From NCBI RefSeq assembly GCF_028765345.1, contig NZ_JARAJZ010000002.1, positions 253,942 through 317,941 of the forward strand: 64,000 nucleotides of DNA, written 5' to 3'. A program made the position numbers and the translations under genes. Shown piece by piece: positions 1-8,582 of the stretch (position 1 is the stretch's first letter; each line of letters opens with the position of its first letter). The notes under the pieces were generated by a model, which made no database searches, was not told the origin of the DNA, and saw nothing but the letters and a program-made list of their open reading frames with translations. This DNA comes from Sporolactobacillus sp. CQH2019 (GTDB lineage Bacteria; Bacillota; Bacilli; Bacillales; Sporolactobacillaceae).

Positions 1-927
1 GCGGTCAGGCAGCCCCTCATTATCCCCGAGATTCTGCATTTGAATGGCACCGATCGCATTGCCGCGCAGCAGCACTTCCCGATCGCTTAAATTTTCAAGC
101 ATCGCCGAAACCGCCCCCGCAACAAATCCATCTCCCGCCCCGACTCGGTCGACGACCTTGCTCGTCTGGAAATTAGGGACAAGGGTCTCCGAATAACGGC
201 CGTCCGGCAGCTTCTTCTTTGTATAGGAACCTATGTCGACCAGGTTAATGATAACTTGTTTGACCCCTTTTTCCAGATAATAATTGGCCATACGTTCCTT
301 CTCTTTTTCCCCAGTCAGAATTTGGCCTTCTTTAACGTTCGGAGCCACGACATCGCACAGGCAGGCGATTTCATTCGTACGCCGGATCATCTCTTCTTCC
401 GACTTCCAGATCACCGGGCGCAGATTCGGATCAAAAGTAATCGTCAGACCGTTTTCCCGTGCTTTTTCAATAAGTGCCAATGTTGTCTGATAAGCGCTCT
501 CGCTTAATCCTGCCAGAATACCGCCTAAGTGAAGGATCCTGGCCCCCGAAAAATCAATCGCCGCCACGCTGTCTTTCGTCAGTTTCGAGGTCGCACTGCT
601 CTTGCGGAAATAAGTGGTTTCCGGGCGGCCATTGTCGGACAAACCCTTAAGCATAAAACCGGACGGCCACTCGGAAGTCGTCAGCACATGAGCCGTATCA
701 ATACTTTCCTGCTTCAGAAAATCAATAATAATCTTTCCAAACGGATCCTTGCCTACCTGGGTCAAAAAGGTCACAGAATGTCCCAATCGCGCTACACCGA
801 CAGATACATTCACATCTGCTCCGGCCATATGCCGCGTATAATGCCTGACTTCGCTTAACGCTCCCTGCTCATCTGCGATAAAAAGCACCATCGGTTCACC
901 TGCAGTAATTAATTCACTCATTTTCAT
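1..927 (-). CDS. kdgK: PfkB-family sugar kinase, probable 2-keto-3-deoxygluconate kinase (3' end cut by window)
   Basis: The reading frame starts at an ATG at 927 (a second ATG lies two codons on) behind a GGGAGG ribosome binding site and is open to the left edge, so the C-terminus is missing. The translation is a ribokinase/PfkB-fold protein: an early GEPMV motif, a substrate-lid region, and the PfkB signature DRVGAGDGFVAG close to the window edge, whose Asp would be the catalytic base. KDG kinases phosphorylate 2-keto-3-deoxygluconate to KDPG in the cytoplasm. The uronate genes downstream (uxuA, uxaA) produce exactly this substrate, which supports the call. A cre-like box lies just upstream. 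A second, divergent PfkB kinase sits beside the KDPG aldolase at 12.2 kb, so which is the main KDG kinase is open; fructokinase is the alternative. Confidence 0.75.
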   Translation of the reverse strand, partial: MKMSELITAGEPMVLFIADEQGALSEVRHYTRHMAGADVNVSVGVARLGHSVTFLTQVGKDPFGKIIIDFLKQESIDTAHVLTTSEWPSGFMLKGLSDNGRPETTYFRKSSATSKLTKDSVAAIDFSGARILHLGGILAGLSESAYQTTLALIEKARENGLTITFDPNLRPVIWKSEEEMIRRTNEIACLCDVVAPNVKEGQILTGEKEKERMANYYLEKGVKQVIINLVDIGSYTKKKLPDGRYSETLVPNFQTSKVVDRVGAGDGFVAGAVSAMLENLSDREVLLRGNAIGAIQMQNLGDNEGLPDR

Positions 928-940
928 GCCTCCCGATTCA

Positions 941-954
941 TAAAGCGTTTACAT
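941..954 (-). promoter_or_regulatory. cre-like catabolite repression site upstream of the sugar kinase
   Basis: Read on the minus strand the site is ATGTAAACGCTTTA, close to the CcpA cre consensus (TGWAARCGNTWNCA), with mismatches at the last positions. It lies about 15-30 bp upstream of the kinase start, where CcpA binding would block transcription. Motif match by eye only. Confidence 0.4.
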
Positions 955-1236
955 ATTCAGAAATTTTTTTATAGAGTGATTGCTTTTTACATAGTCTATT
1001 ATTAAGAAACAATGTTTATTATATATAACCAACAATTAAAATTATAGGCTACCGTAAGTAGTTGTCAAGTAAAAAATTAAACTTATAGCGTCCGAAATGC
1101 TTCTATTTGTAAAACGGAACAATAAGAGGGTAGCTTTCAGAAAGATCCTGTGTCCTGCTAACTCACTTGTCATTGTGCGAACCTTGCTAACGAAATAGCC
1201 GAGTCCTTCGGCAAATGAAGATTCAGCGTATGGATT

Positions 1237-2172
1237 TTATATAAGATGATAGGCCTTCATCAATGAAATCCAAATAAAAAGGCTGAATACCGATAAAAAC
1301 GTAGTCGAGAACACAATTTGCCCGGCAAGTTCAACATCCCCGTTCATTTCCTGAGCCATGCTGTCCGAAGAAACAGCTGTCGGTGAACCAAACGCAATAA
1401 AAAGGGACATCAGCTCAATATAGCGGAAACCCATGATAATAGCCAATCCGACAAAAACGAATGGAATAAGCACAAGCCTGCAGAAGTTAACTGAAATCAG
1501 TGTCATAAGATTGATTTTAACAGCCTTAAATTGAAACGTTCCACCTAAAGCTATAAGTGCAAGCGGTGTCGTTGCATCATTTAAAAGAGACAATGTCTTA
1601 TCAAAAATATAAGGCATTGGAAAGTTTACAAGATTTAAGACCATTCCAGCCAGACTGCCTAGGATAAGCGGATTCCTGCAAATATTCCAAATCATATGTA
1701 AATAATCTACTTTTTCGCCTGAATAGAATTCCAAAGCAATAACACTCAATAGATTAAATAACGGAACAACGAATGATATTAAGATCGCCGTCGCACCGAT
1801 ATGCGGTCCATATACGGACTGAATAATCGGAAAACCGAGAAGTACAAAATTACTCCGGGAAATCCCCTGAATAATGACCCCCTTTTTTTCATTCGGATAA
1901 TGCGTGCAAGCAATAACAATAAATGTTATCAAAAAAACTGCCAGCACGCCGAGTGCTCCGAACAATCCATATTTTATAGGAAAACCCTGCCGAAAATTAG
2001 AATGAAAAGTACTATATAATAATCCACTGGGCAGTAAAATCCGAAAAACAAGCTTATTTAATTGACTGTAGCCTTCTTCAGAGATCAGATGTCGCTGCCG
2101 AGTAAAGTAGCCAATGCAACAAAAAAGACATAGCGGAACAATAATGTTGATGGATAAACTAAAGGTTCCCAA
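1237..2172 (-). CDS. AEC-family (auxin efflux carrier/malate permease type) transporter
   Basis: A 311-residue, very hydrophobic protein with about ten membrane segments in two halves, the AEC/BART layout. It has the family's conserved polar breaks, including a PLALIALGG stretch at about residues 202-210 and a SPTAVSS stretch near residue 260. AEC proteins export or import small organic acids such as malate. The start is a TTG at 2172 preceded by a GGGGAT element; no ATG or GTG near it has a better site. It stands alone: the kinase on its left is separated by over 300 bp and an IS remnant lies on its right. Substrate cannot be told from sequence; a role in uronate or organic acid exchange is only inferred from location. 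Confidence 0.7.
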   Translation of the reverse strand: MGTFSLSINIIVPLCLFCCIGYFTRQRHLISEEGYSQLNKLVFRILLPSGLLYSTFHSNFRQGFPIKYGLFGALGVLAVFLITFIVIACTHYPNEKKGVIIQGISRSNFVLLGFPIIQSVYGPHIGATAILISFVVPLFNLLSVIALEFYSGEKVDYLHMIWNICRNPLILGSLAGMVLNLVNFPMPYIFDKTLSLLNDATTPLALIALGGTFQFKAVKINLMTLISVNFCRLVLIPFVFVGLAIIMGFRYIELMSLFIAFGSPTAVSSDSMAQEMNGDVELAGQIVFSTTFLSVFSLFIWISLMKAYHLI

Positions 2173-2644
2173 TTTAGATCATCCCCAAATTTTTACATAA
2201 TTTTAGATTAATCGTTTAATTAACGATCACAACCGCCTGAGACTGTCGTCATTTTCTTTCAACTACTAATTAGAAACCAAAAATGGGAGAAATGAACCAA
2301 GGAGGTAAAAATCTGATAAGCTCTATATAAGAAAATAGAGCAGTTGATGCAATGGTTCCGTTCAGTCGTTTGTTTCTTTAGAATTTTTGATCAGCCTTTG
2401 ATCGACATTTATAAAATAGTCGGGAAATTTATTAACGAGCACCTGCTGCCCATCAATCATTAGATGTAGATACTACAAAAACATCCTGATCCTGTTCTCG
2501 GAAAAAATCAATTTTTTGAACCAGCTTTTTAAAACGCTCTTTAACTGAATACGTGATTTTTGCTGTCGCTTCTTAATATTTTTATGTAGAAATATAATCT
2601 CTGTCATTTATAGAAAGGCCTTGCGCCCTAGCACACTGAATGCT
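2173..2644. other. intergenic region without a convincing gene
   Basis: About 470 bp of AT-rich sequence. It contains an isolated AAGGAGG element near 2299 without a usable start codon behind it, and a small hairpin CTCTAT/ATAGAG near 2321-2341. It may be debris associated with the IS200 remnant on its right. Confidence 0.4.
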
Positions 2645-3174
2645 GACTGAACTCAGTCGTCAACCTTGAAAATGTCGTCCTTGATCTTATTGGACTGGTT
2701 TGCAATATAACTTCGAATGATTTCTTCCGTGACATTGCCGACGGTTGCACAAAAGTATCCTCTGGACCATAAGTATTGGCCCCAGTATCGTTTCTTCAGC
2801 TCGAAAAACTCAACCTGCAGCAGTCTGAATGAGCGTCCTTTCAGATACTGCATGATTTTACTCAGGGCAAGGCTCGGTGGACAGGAAATCAGCAGATGGA
2901 TAGGCTCCTTTCCAACGCTCCCCTGAAGAATCGTTACTCCACGGGCTTCACATCCCTGTCGGATCAGTTCACGCAACCGAATAGCAATCTGCCCTCGCAG
3001 CACCTGATATCAATATTTCGTCACCCAGATCACGTGATACTTGATATCGTAGACCGCATGACCGCTTTTCTGATAGCCGTCCATACTTTTCACCTCTGTC
3101 AAAAGTATGAACACGAAAACATAAGGCTAAAAGCGGATACCGTCTAAAGACGGTGGGTTTAGACCCCCGCTTTT
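2645..3174 (-). mobile_element. degenerate IS200/IS605-type element
   Basis: The transposase remnant is flanked by structures typical of IS200-type ends. Upstream of it (minus strand sense) lies a nested hairpin: AAAAGCGG at 3129-3136 pairs with CCGCTTTT at 3167-3174, enclosing a perfect ACCGTC-TAAA-GACGGT stem at 3139-3154. At the other end a small palindrome GACTGA/TCAGTC (2645-2658) overlaps the transposase stop codon. IS200 elements lack terminal inverted repeats and use subterminal hairpins as TnpA recognition sites. Exact borders cannot be fixed without an intact relative. Confidence 0.6.
2653..3084 (-). pseudogene. tnpA: IS200-type TnpA transposase, inactivated
   Basis: Reading from an ATG at 3084, the frame gives a full-length Y1 transposase of about 143 codons beginning MDGYQKSGHAVYDIKYHVIW. 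Codon 25 is TGA where the motif TKYRYQVLRG would be expected, so a single C-to-T change of a CGA arginine codon explains the stop; the frame itself stays intact to 2653. The HUH metal-binding motif, normally H-x-H before LL, reads EPIHLLIS: the first His is Pro, again one base away. The presumed catalytic Tyr (EEIIRSYIANQ) is retained. Both lesions would abolish activity. A GTG at 3003 could start the downstream part but would give only a truncated protein. Confidence 0.85.
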
Positions 3175-3381
3175 GTAAGCTAAACATTGTCAAAAGAATT
3201 CAGCACGTTCTCTCCTGACACCGCGTGGAAGGATAAACTTTCTTCAATTACTTCTTGACAACTGCACCAGAAGTTCACAATTCCATTCGGAAGATAGATC
3301 GACATTATCTGAGCAGCTCGTTTCCAGACGAATATGCACCGCCTAGTATAGGCAATCCTGTAATTATTAACTCTTGCAGAA

Positions 3382-3429
3382 ATTTTAAAAGTGCTACAGC
3401 CGGTCTAAACCGTGTAGCACTTTTAAAAT
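3382..3429 (-). terminator. strong hairpin terminator downstream of uxuA
   Basis: A perfect 17-bp inverted repeat, ATTTTAAAAGTGCTACA with its complement, with an additional CGGT/ACCG stem inside the loop. It lies 37 bp after the uxuA stop codon. The A/T-rich outer stem gives a U-rich tract on either strand, so it may work in both directions. Confidence 0.75.
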
Positions 3430-3465
3430 CAAAGGAGAGATCAGGTATTGATCTCGATTTATTTG

Positions 3466-4539
3466 TTATTTTCTGGAACTTTTATCCAGAACCTCCCACA
3501 TTCCATTCAAATAAGTGAGTCCGAGTGCGCGATCATATAATCCATATCCAGGACGCCCGGTTTCCCCCCAGATCATCCGACCATGATCGGAACGCATATA
3601 ACCGTCGAATCCCGTTTCATGAAAGGCTTTCATAATTTCATATATATCCAGCGACCCTTCCGAAGATAAATGAGCCGACTCATGGAAATCTCCATTCCCT
3701 GTGTGTTTTATATTACGAACATGAGCAAACGGAATGCGATTCTTTTCCCCAAACTCGCGAATAAGGGCAGGAACATCGTTATTTGGATTTTCACCTAAAC
3801 TTCCAGTGCATAATGTAAAACCATTATACGGACTGTCTACCATGTTCATAATTCTCAGCATATCGTCACGGTTTTTAAAGATTCGTGGCAGGCCAAAGAG
3901 AGGACGCGGCGGATCGTCGGGATGGATCGCCATTTTGATTCCCACTTCCTCACAGGTGGGAATAATAGCCTTCAGAAAATATTCCAGATTTTCTGCCAGT
4001 TTCTCTTCATCGACATCTTTATAAGCTTCAAACAACTGTTTAACCTGTGCCAGCCTTTCAGGTTCCCAGCCGGGAAGGATAAAACCATTGGAATTATCTT
4101 CGACAGAACGAATAATGTCCTCCGGACTGCCTTCGACTTTTTTATGATCAAAAGCCATATCGGTCGATCCGTCAGGGAGTACATAAGCTAAGTCCGTTCG
4201 AACCCAGTCGAAGATCGGCATAAAATTATAACAAATCACTTTAATGCCATAGGCTGCTAGATTACGTATTGTTTCTTTATAGTTTTCAATATATTTATCC
4301 CGGGATGGCAGACCGATTTTAATATCATCGTGAATGTTTACACTTTCGATCACTTCAAGGGTTAAACCAGCGTCTTCGACTTCCTTTTTTAGAGCGGCAA
4401 TCCGTTCTTTCGGCCATACCTCACCGACCGGAATATCGAATAAAGCGCCCACGATTCCCCGAACGCCGGGGATTTGTCGGATTTCAGATAATTTAATTTT
4501 ATCGTCTTTTTTACCATACCATCTAAAAGTCATTTGCAT
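3466..4539 (-). CDS. uxuA: mannonate dehydratase
   Basis: A 357-residue protein of the UxuA TIM-barrel family that dehydrates D-mannonate to 2-keto-3-deoxygluconate in glucuronate breakdown. Visible family features are [11 protein letters not shown], the metal-site segment IHPDDPPRP, the Cys motif [16 protein letters not shown], and the C-terminal [11 protein letters not shown]. The length matches Gram-positive family members. The start at 4539 has an AAAGGAAAA element in front. It is the last gene of an operon uxaA - transporter - uxuA on the minus strand and is followed by a strong terminator. Its product feeds the KDG kinases at 1-927 or 12.2 kb. Confidence 0.92.
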   Translation of the reverse strand: MQMTFRWYGKKDDKIKLSEIRQIPGVRGIVGALFDIPVGEVWPKERIAALKKEVEDAGLTLEVIESVNIHDDIKIGLPSRDKYIENYKETIRNLAAYGIKVICYNFMPIFDWVRTDLAYVLPDGSTDMAFDHKKVEGSPEDIIRSVEDNSNGFILPGWEPERLAQVKQLFEAYKDVDEEKLAENLEYFLKAIIPTCEEVGIKMAIHPDDPPRPLFGLPRIFKNRDDMLRIMNMVDSPYNGFTLCTGSLGENPNNDVPALIREFGEKNRIPFAHVRNIKHTGNGDFHESAHLSSEGSLDIYEIMKAFHETGFDGYMRSDHGRMIWGETGRPGYGLYDRALGLTYLNGMWEVLDKSSRK

Positions 4540-4649
4540 AAGTATATTTTCCTTTCATTAGTTTTAGGCTGTTTATCAATTAAAATTTTTCATTACAGTC
4601 TAAAGCCCAAGATTTATTTAATCTACACCCCTCTATGCCCTATCTTTTC

Positions 4650-5948
4650 TCACTCATTTTCCCCTTTAACTTTTATTGGTTCAACTTTTCCAAGCCAGAA
4701 TAAATAGGTCAGCGCACCTAAGAAAGTAGCTATGCCCGAAACAACCAGGGCAGGTACAAATGATCCCGTCGCAGTGACTATAAATCCAGTTATGATTGGC
4801 CCTACAATGCCACCAATATTCGAAGCACAGTTTTGAACTCCTCCTAAGGTAGATGTCATGTTCTTTGGAGCGACATCACCAGGCAGGCACCATAGTGCAG
4901 CGGCAGCAAATGCAAGACCCGCATATGAAAGTGATAAGAGAGCAATACTCATAACTGTAGATTCTGTTAAACCAGCGAAAAGGATTGAGGTTGCTAACAG
5001 CATCCCAATGACAAGATTAAATTTACGAGAAAAAGTCAAAGAACAATGTTTTTTAAAATATAAATAATCAGTTACCCATCCGCCAATCAGTTCTCCGACA
5101 ATACCGACCAATGGAGGAATCATCGCAGTAAATCCCATACTCATTGCAGCCATTCCTCTGGCTTCCTCAAGATAATTTGGGAACCAAGTAATGAAAAAGA
5201 AGATGGCATAGTTCAAGGTAAAGAAGCCAAAGCACATAGCCCATACGTTTCTATATTTGAATAATTCATACCATTTCATCGGCTGATCTTGGGTTATGCC
5301 TTCTTTTTTCTTCTGGCCATTTCTGATATAGGATAATTCTTCCTTATTAACATATCTTTGTTTTTCCGGATCGTTATAATACCAAATCCAGATAGCCACC
5401 CAGAAAAGCCCGATCACCCCAGATATTACAAATGAAAATTGCCAACCCCAGTTACTGACAATCCATACAATCAGCGGCATCGCAACTGCCGTACCCACTT
5501 TTGAACCTGTATCATAGAAAGCCGAAATTTTTCCTCTTTCGTGATCAGGAAACCATCTAGTGGCTATTCCACTGTTTGAGGGCATAGCTCCAGCTTCACC
5601 TATTCCAAGTAAAACACGTAATCCAAGTAAAGAAGTTAAACCACGTGCCAATCCCGTTATAGCAGTGGCCAGGGACCACCAACCAACTGCCAAAGCCATG
5701 CTTATTCTGTGTCCGACTTTATCTGCAAACCATCCTGAAGGGATTTGAAATATCATATACGACCAAAAAAACGCAGACATGACGATACCCATTTCAGCAT
5801 TATTAATATGAAGATCTTTCATTATGTCTGCCGAAGACGCTGATAAATTGGCTCTGTCTAAATAATTAATTGCAATCGCTAACCACATTAAAACGCCTAT
5901 TTTCCATCTAACATTTGTTCTTCTATGAAGATCACTTTCTTTAAGCAT
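4650..5948 (-). CDS. exuT: MFS hexuronate transporter (ExuT-like)
   Basis: A 432-residue member of the anion:cation symporter branch of the major facilitator superfamily, with 12 predicted membrane helices. It shows the branch signature INYLDRANLSAS in helix 1, the loop motif GWFADKVGHR, and GLRVLLGIGEAGAMPSNSG, typical of hexuronate and glucarate carriers. It would import glucuronate and/or galacturonate with protons. An AGAGGTG site precedes the ATG at 5948. It lies 23 bp after uxaA and 110 bp before uxuA in the same direction, so it is almost certainly co-transcribed. Exact substrate is inferred from the two dehydratases around it. Confidence 0.85.
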   Translation of the reverse strand: MLKESDLHRRTNVRWKIGVLMWLAIAINYLDRANLSASSADIMKDLHINNAEMGIVMSAFFWSYMIFQIPSGWFADKVGHRISMALAVGWWSLATAITGLARGLTSLLGLRVLLGIGEAGAMPSNSGIATRWFPDHERGKISAFYDTGSKVGTAVAMPLIVWIVSNWGWQFSFVISGVIGLFWVAIWIWYYNDPEKQRYVNKEELSYIRNGQKKKEGITQDQPMKWYELFKYRNVWAMCFGFFTLNYAIFFFITWFPNYLEEARGMAAMSMGFTAMIPPLVGIVGELIGGWVTDYLYFKKHCSLTFSRKFNLVIGMLLATSILFAGLTESTVMSIALLSLSYAGLAFAAAALWCLPGDVAPKNMTSTLGGVQNCASNIGGIVGPIITGFIVTATGSFVPALVVSGIATFLGALTYLFWLGKVEPIKVKGENE

Positions 5949-5971
5949 ATAAAATTACACCTCTTTTTTAA

Positions 5972-7462
5972 TTACTCGGTGACTCCATTTTTAAAAATGG
6001 CCAGTTCATGGATATGGCGTAATTCACTCTTCGTTATTTTTCCGCTCGCCGTATCGATGATCAGCTGAATGAACTGATTTGTGACTTCATCTATATTCCT
6101 GTCGAGCAGCTGACCAGCGTTAAAATCGATCCATGTTCTCTTTTTCTCATAAAGCTGCGTGTTGGTCGAAATTTTCAGAGTTGGAACATATGTGGAAAAA
6201 GGTGTTCCGCGTCCGGTTGTAAATAAAATCATCTGGCAATCCGCCGAAGCCAGTGCCGAAGTCGAAACTTGATCATTGCCCGGCGCCTGCAGCAATGACA
6301 AACCCTTTTTTCTAATTTTATCCCCGTATTCCAGAACATCGGCCACAGCGGAAGTGCCTGATTTTTGTGTACAGCCGAGTGACTTGTCCTCCAGCGTCGT
6401 AATGCCGCCCGCCTTATTGCCTGGCGACGGATTTTCATAAATAGGCTGGTTGTACGAAGCAAAATAATCTTTGAAATGATTGATCAGGTTGACAATTTTG
6501 TGAAAAACCTCTTCATTGACGGCACGGCCCATAAGAACTGTCTCTGCACCGAACATTTCCGGAACTTCCGTAAGAACAGTCGACCCGCCCTGTGAAACAA
6601 CAAAATCTGATAATCTGCCGAGCAAGGGATTGCCTGTAATGCCGGAAAAGCCATCGGAGCCGCCGCATTTCAAACCGATTTTTAATTCAGAGAGCGGCAG
6701 ATCCGTCCGCCGATCGTTTGAGGCATACTCATTAAGTTCTTCAAGCAGACGAACGCCTGTCTCCACTTCATCATCCACCTGCTGGCAAATCATGAAGCGG
6801 ATACGCGACTCATCATAAGCGCCCATCTGCTTCTTCATCGCTTCCAGCTGATTATTTTCACAACCGAGTCCGAAAATGAGAACACCTCCTGCATTCGGAT
6901 GTTTCGCAGCGTCGATCAGGATTTTCTGTGTATTCTGTAAATCCCCGCCCAGCTGAGAACATCCGTAAGGATGCTTCAATGAAATGATTTCATCAAAAGC
7001 GCCGTTGCCCGGGTGATTTTGCTTGAACCGCTCAACGATTAGATCACTGATCATATTGATGCAGCCTACGGTAGGAATCAGATATAAATCGTTTCGTATT
7101 CCTACTTTTCCGTCTTGACGGACATATCCCTTGAATGTCCGTGCGTCTTTCGGATAGATCCGGGTATGAAGCTCCGGCCGATACGTATAATCAATTTTCC
7201 CGGACAAATTGGTCGCCACATTATGTGTGTGGACCCAATTTCCTTTTTGAATCGCTTGTGTTGCATGGCCGATGGGAGCTCCGTACTTAATGATGCCGTT
7301 ATTTTCTGCAATATCATTAATCGCTATTTTATGTCCGCGTTTTACCGCTTCAAGAACAACAATTTCCTCATCGCCTACAGTAATCTTTTCCCTTGCGGCA
7401 ATATCCTGCAGAGCAACAACGACATTATCCCGCGGATTCAACTGAATCACTTTATTTTCCAA
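5972..7462 (-). CDS. uxaA: altronate dehydratase
   Basis: A 496-residue protein with the two-part structure of UxaA: an N-terminal SAF domain (to about residue 95) and a large C-terminal catalytic domain with conserved GCSQLGGDLQNT, GLGCENNQ and GLKCGGSDGFSG motifs, whose Cys residues are expected to bind metal. It converts D-altronate to 2-keto-3-deoxygluconate in galacturonate breakdown. The start is a TTG: the AAGGAG site sits only about two bases before the TTG at 7468 but a proper eight bases before the TTG at 7462, so the latter is chosen. First gene of the uronate operon. No uronate isomerase (uxaC) or reductases (uxaB, uxuB) are present in this window. Confidence 0.9.
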   Translation of the reverse strand: MENKVIQLNPRDNVVVALQDIAAREKITVGDEEIVVLEAVKRGHKIAINDIAENNGIIKYGAPIGHATQAIQKGNWVHTHNVATNLSGKIDYTYRPELHTRIYPKDARTFKGYVRQDGKVGIRNDLYLIPTVGCINMISDLIVERFKQNHPGNGAFDEIISLKHPYGCSQLGGDLQNTQKILIDAAKHPNAGGVLIFGLGCENNQLEAMKKQMGAYDESRIRFMICQQVDDEVETGVRLLEELNEYASNDRRTDLPLSELKIGLKCGGSDGFSGITGNPLLGRLSDFVVSQGGSTVLTEVPEMFGAETVLMGRAVNEEVFHKIVNLINHFKDYFASYNQPIYENPSPGNKAGGITTLEDKSLGCTQKSGTSAVADVLEYGDKIRKKGLSLLQAPGNDQVSTSALASADCQMILFTTGRGTPFSTYVPTLKISTNTQLYEKKRTWIDFNAGQLLDRNIDEVTNQFIQLIIDTASGKITKSELRHIHELAIFKNGVTE

Positions 7463-7747
7463 TCGCAAGCTCTCCTTTGTTTATTCGTTGAACCACTTGA
7501 CGCATGTCTTCTTCTTCAATTTTATTCCTTGTTCAACCTGCTTCAGTAATCCATCGAAAACAGAAGATTCTTCTTGATTCATGGATCCACTCTGTTCTTT
7601 TTTCTCGCACTTGTTAAAAGAGCAAGCATGACACTACTAAAGAAAAATGTTCTGTCTAAGTTTTCATCAATTTTTTCATCCTGGGCGCCCCCTTTTAATT
7701 TCTTATTTAGAAATTAAATTTATTATTTATCAATACATTTATATTAT

Positions 7748-7760
7748 AAAAACGCTTACA
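7748..7760 (-). promoter_or_regulatory. cre-like site upstream of the uronate operon
   Basis: On the minus strand the site reads TGTAAGCGTTTTT, one of the better CcpA cre matches in the window. It lies about 290 bp upstream of the uxaA start, in an AT-rich stretch likely to hold the promoter. Suggests carbon catabolite control of the uxaA-exuT-uxuA operon. Motif match only. Confidence 0.45.
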
Positions 7761-8112
7761 GATATTTTCAATACCTTTTCACATTATTTTCATAAAAAGA
7801 ATGACTTCCGGCATGTGAATCTTTTATAATTTTTTTACTGGGCATCCCCTCAACTCATGTATCCAGCGGGCCGTGGTGTGAAAACATTATCGATGTTCAT
7901 GCGAATGGCAATTTATTCCTCTGAAAAAAATGGATATCATGCGCGGACAAGCGTTACATGGCAGAAACACCCGGATCTTTTCCTCCTGCCTGCAGCGTAT
8001 TCCTGTGAATCGTGGCCAAAATCACCGGAAAAACGCCAAATATCAGCAGTAAACAGCCCGAATAATTAGACGGCAGGCTCGTCCCTGGTTGTTGGATAAA
8101 CCATGATAGAAG
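7761..8112. other. intergenic region without a convincing gene
   Basis: This stretch between the uronate operon and the dispersed repeat has only short open frames without ribosome binding sites. Nothing recognisable was found in it. Confidence 0.4.
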
Positions 8113-8280
8113 GTTTATCGATCGTTACTCCCGATTTCGTGGCACTTGATCTATCAAATCGTTATGGAAGTTTATTGATTGCGGACGCGTTTTCCGTCTC
8201 TCGAGAGATTGACGGTCTCAGGAAAAGTCGATCATCATTTAACGGCACAGCCGGAAAATGAGCTAAAGAGATACTCATAG
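8113..8280 (-). repeat. dispersed repeat, copy 1 (head unit)
   Basis: About 165 bp clearly related to 26389-26545. Both contain TATCGATCGTTAC, GGAAGTTTATTGATTGCGG and, at the other end, AAAATGAGCTAAAGAGATAC. On the minus strand both copies translate with shared strings MSISLAHFPAVP, DDRL, ISR, SAINKLP and VTIDK, but copy 1 has a stop after INKLP and neither copy has a ribosome binding site at its ATG. Copy 1 is not followed by the 21-bp array that follows copy 2. The reading frame may be a relic; function unknown. Confidence 0.75.
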
Positions 8281-8539
8281 TTTTTTTGTACTCATCCGGG
8301 GATGAATCAAAAAATGAGGCATCTCTGGAATGCCTAGAACAATTTTCTCCGAGTTCGGGGGGAATTCCCATGCATCTTGAGACAAGTTTAAGCGAAAGGA
8401 GGTACTTTTTCCGTCGTCTGCCTGCCAGCCGTGCAACGACGCAGCACTTGAAAAATCGTGAGCAGATTTTCGGTTTGAGAAACACCGTCTAATGTGGATC
8501 ATTTTGAAAAAATCCATGGCATTATATTTCCAAATAAGA

Positions 8540-8545
8540 TATAAT
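8540..8545 (+). promoter_or_regulatory. probable -10 element of pflB
   Basis: A perfect TATAAT lies 38 bp upstream of the pflB start. No good -35 hexamer is found at the usual spacing, which fits a promoter needing an activator. The RBS is CGGGAGGG at 8569-8576. Confidence 0.45.
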
Positions 8546-8582
8546 GGTTCTGTAAAAGAAATTTTATCCGGGAGGGATGAAA

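Noticed and set aside
8286-8492. 68-codon frame before pflB
   Set aside because: No ribosome binding site; it contains the pflB upstream region and part of the repeat surroundings.
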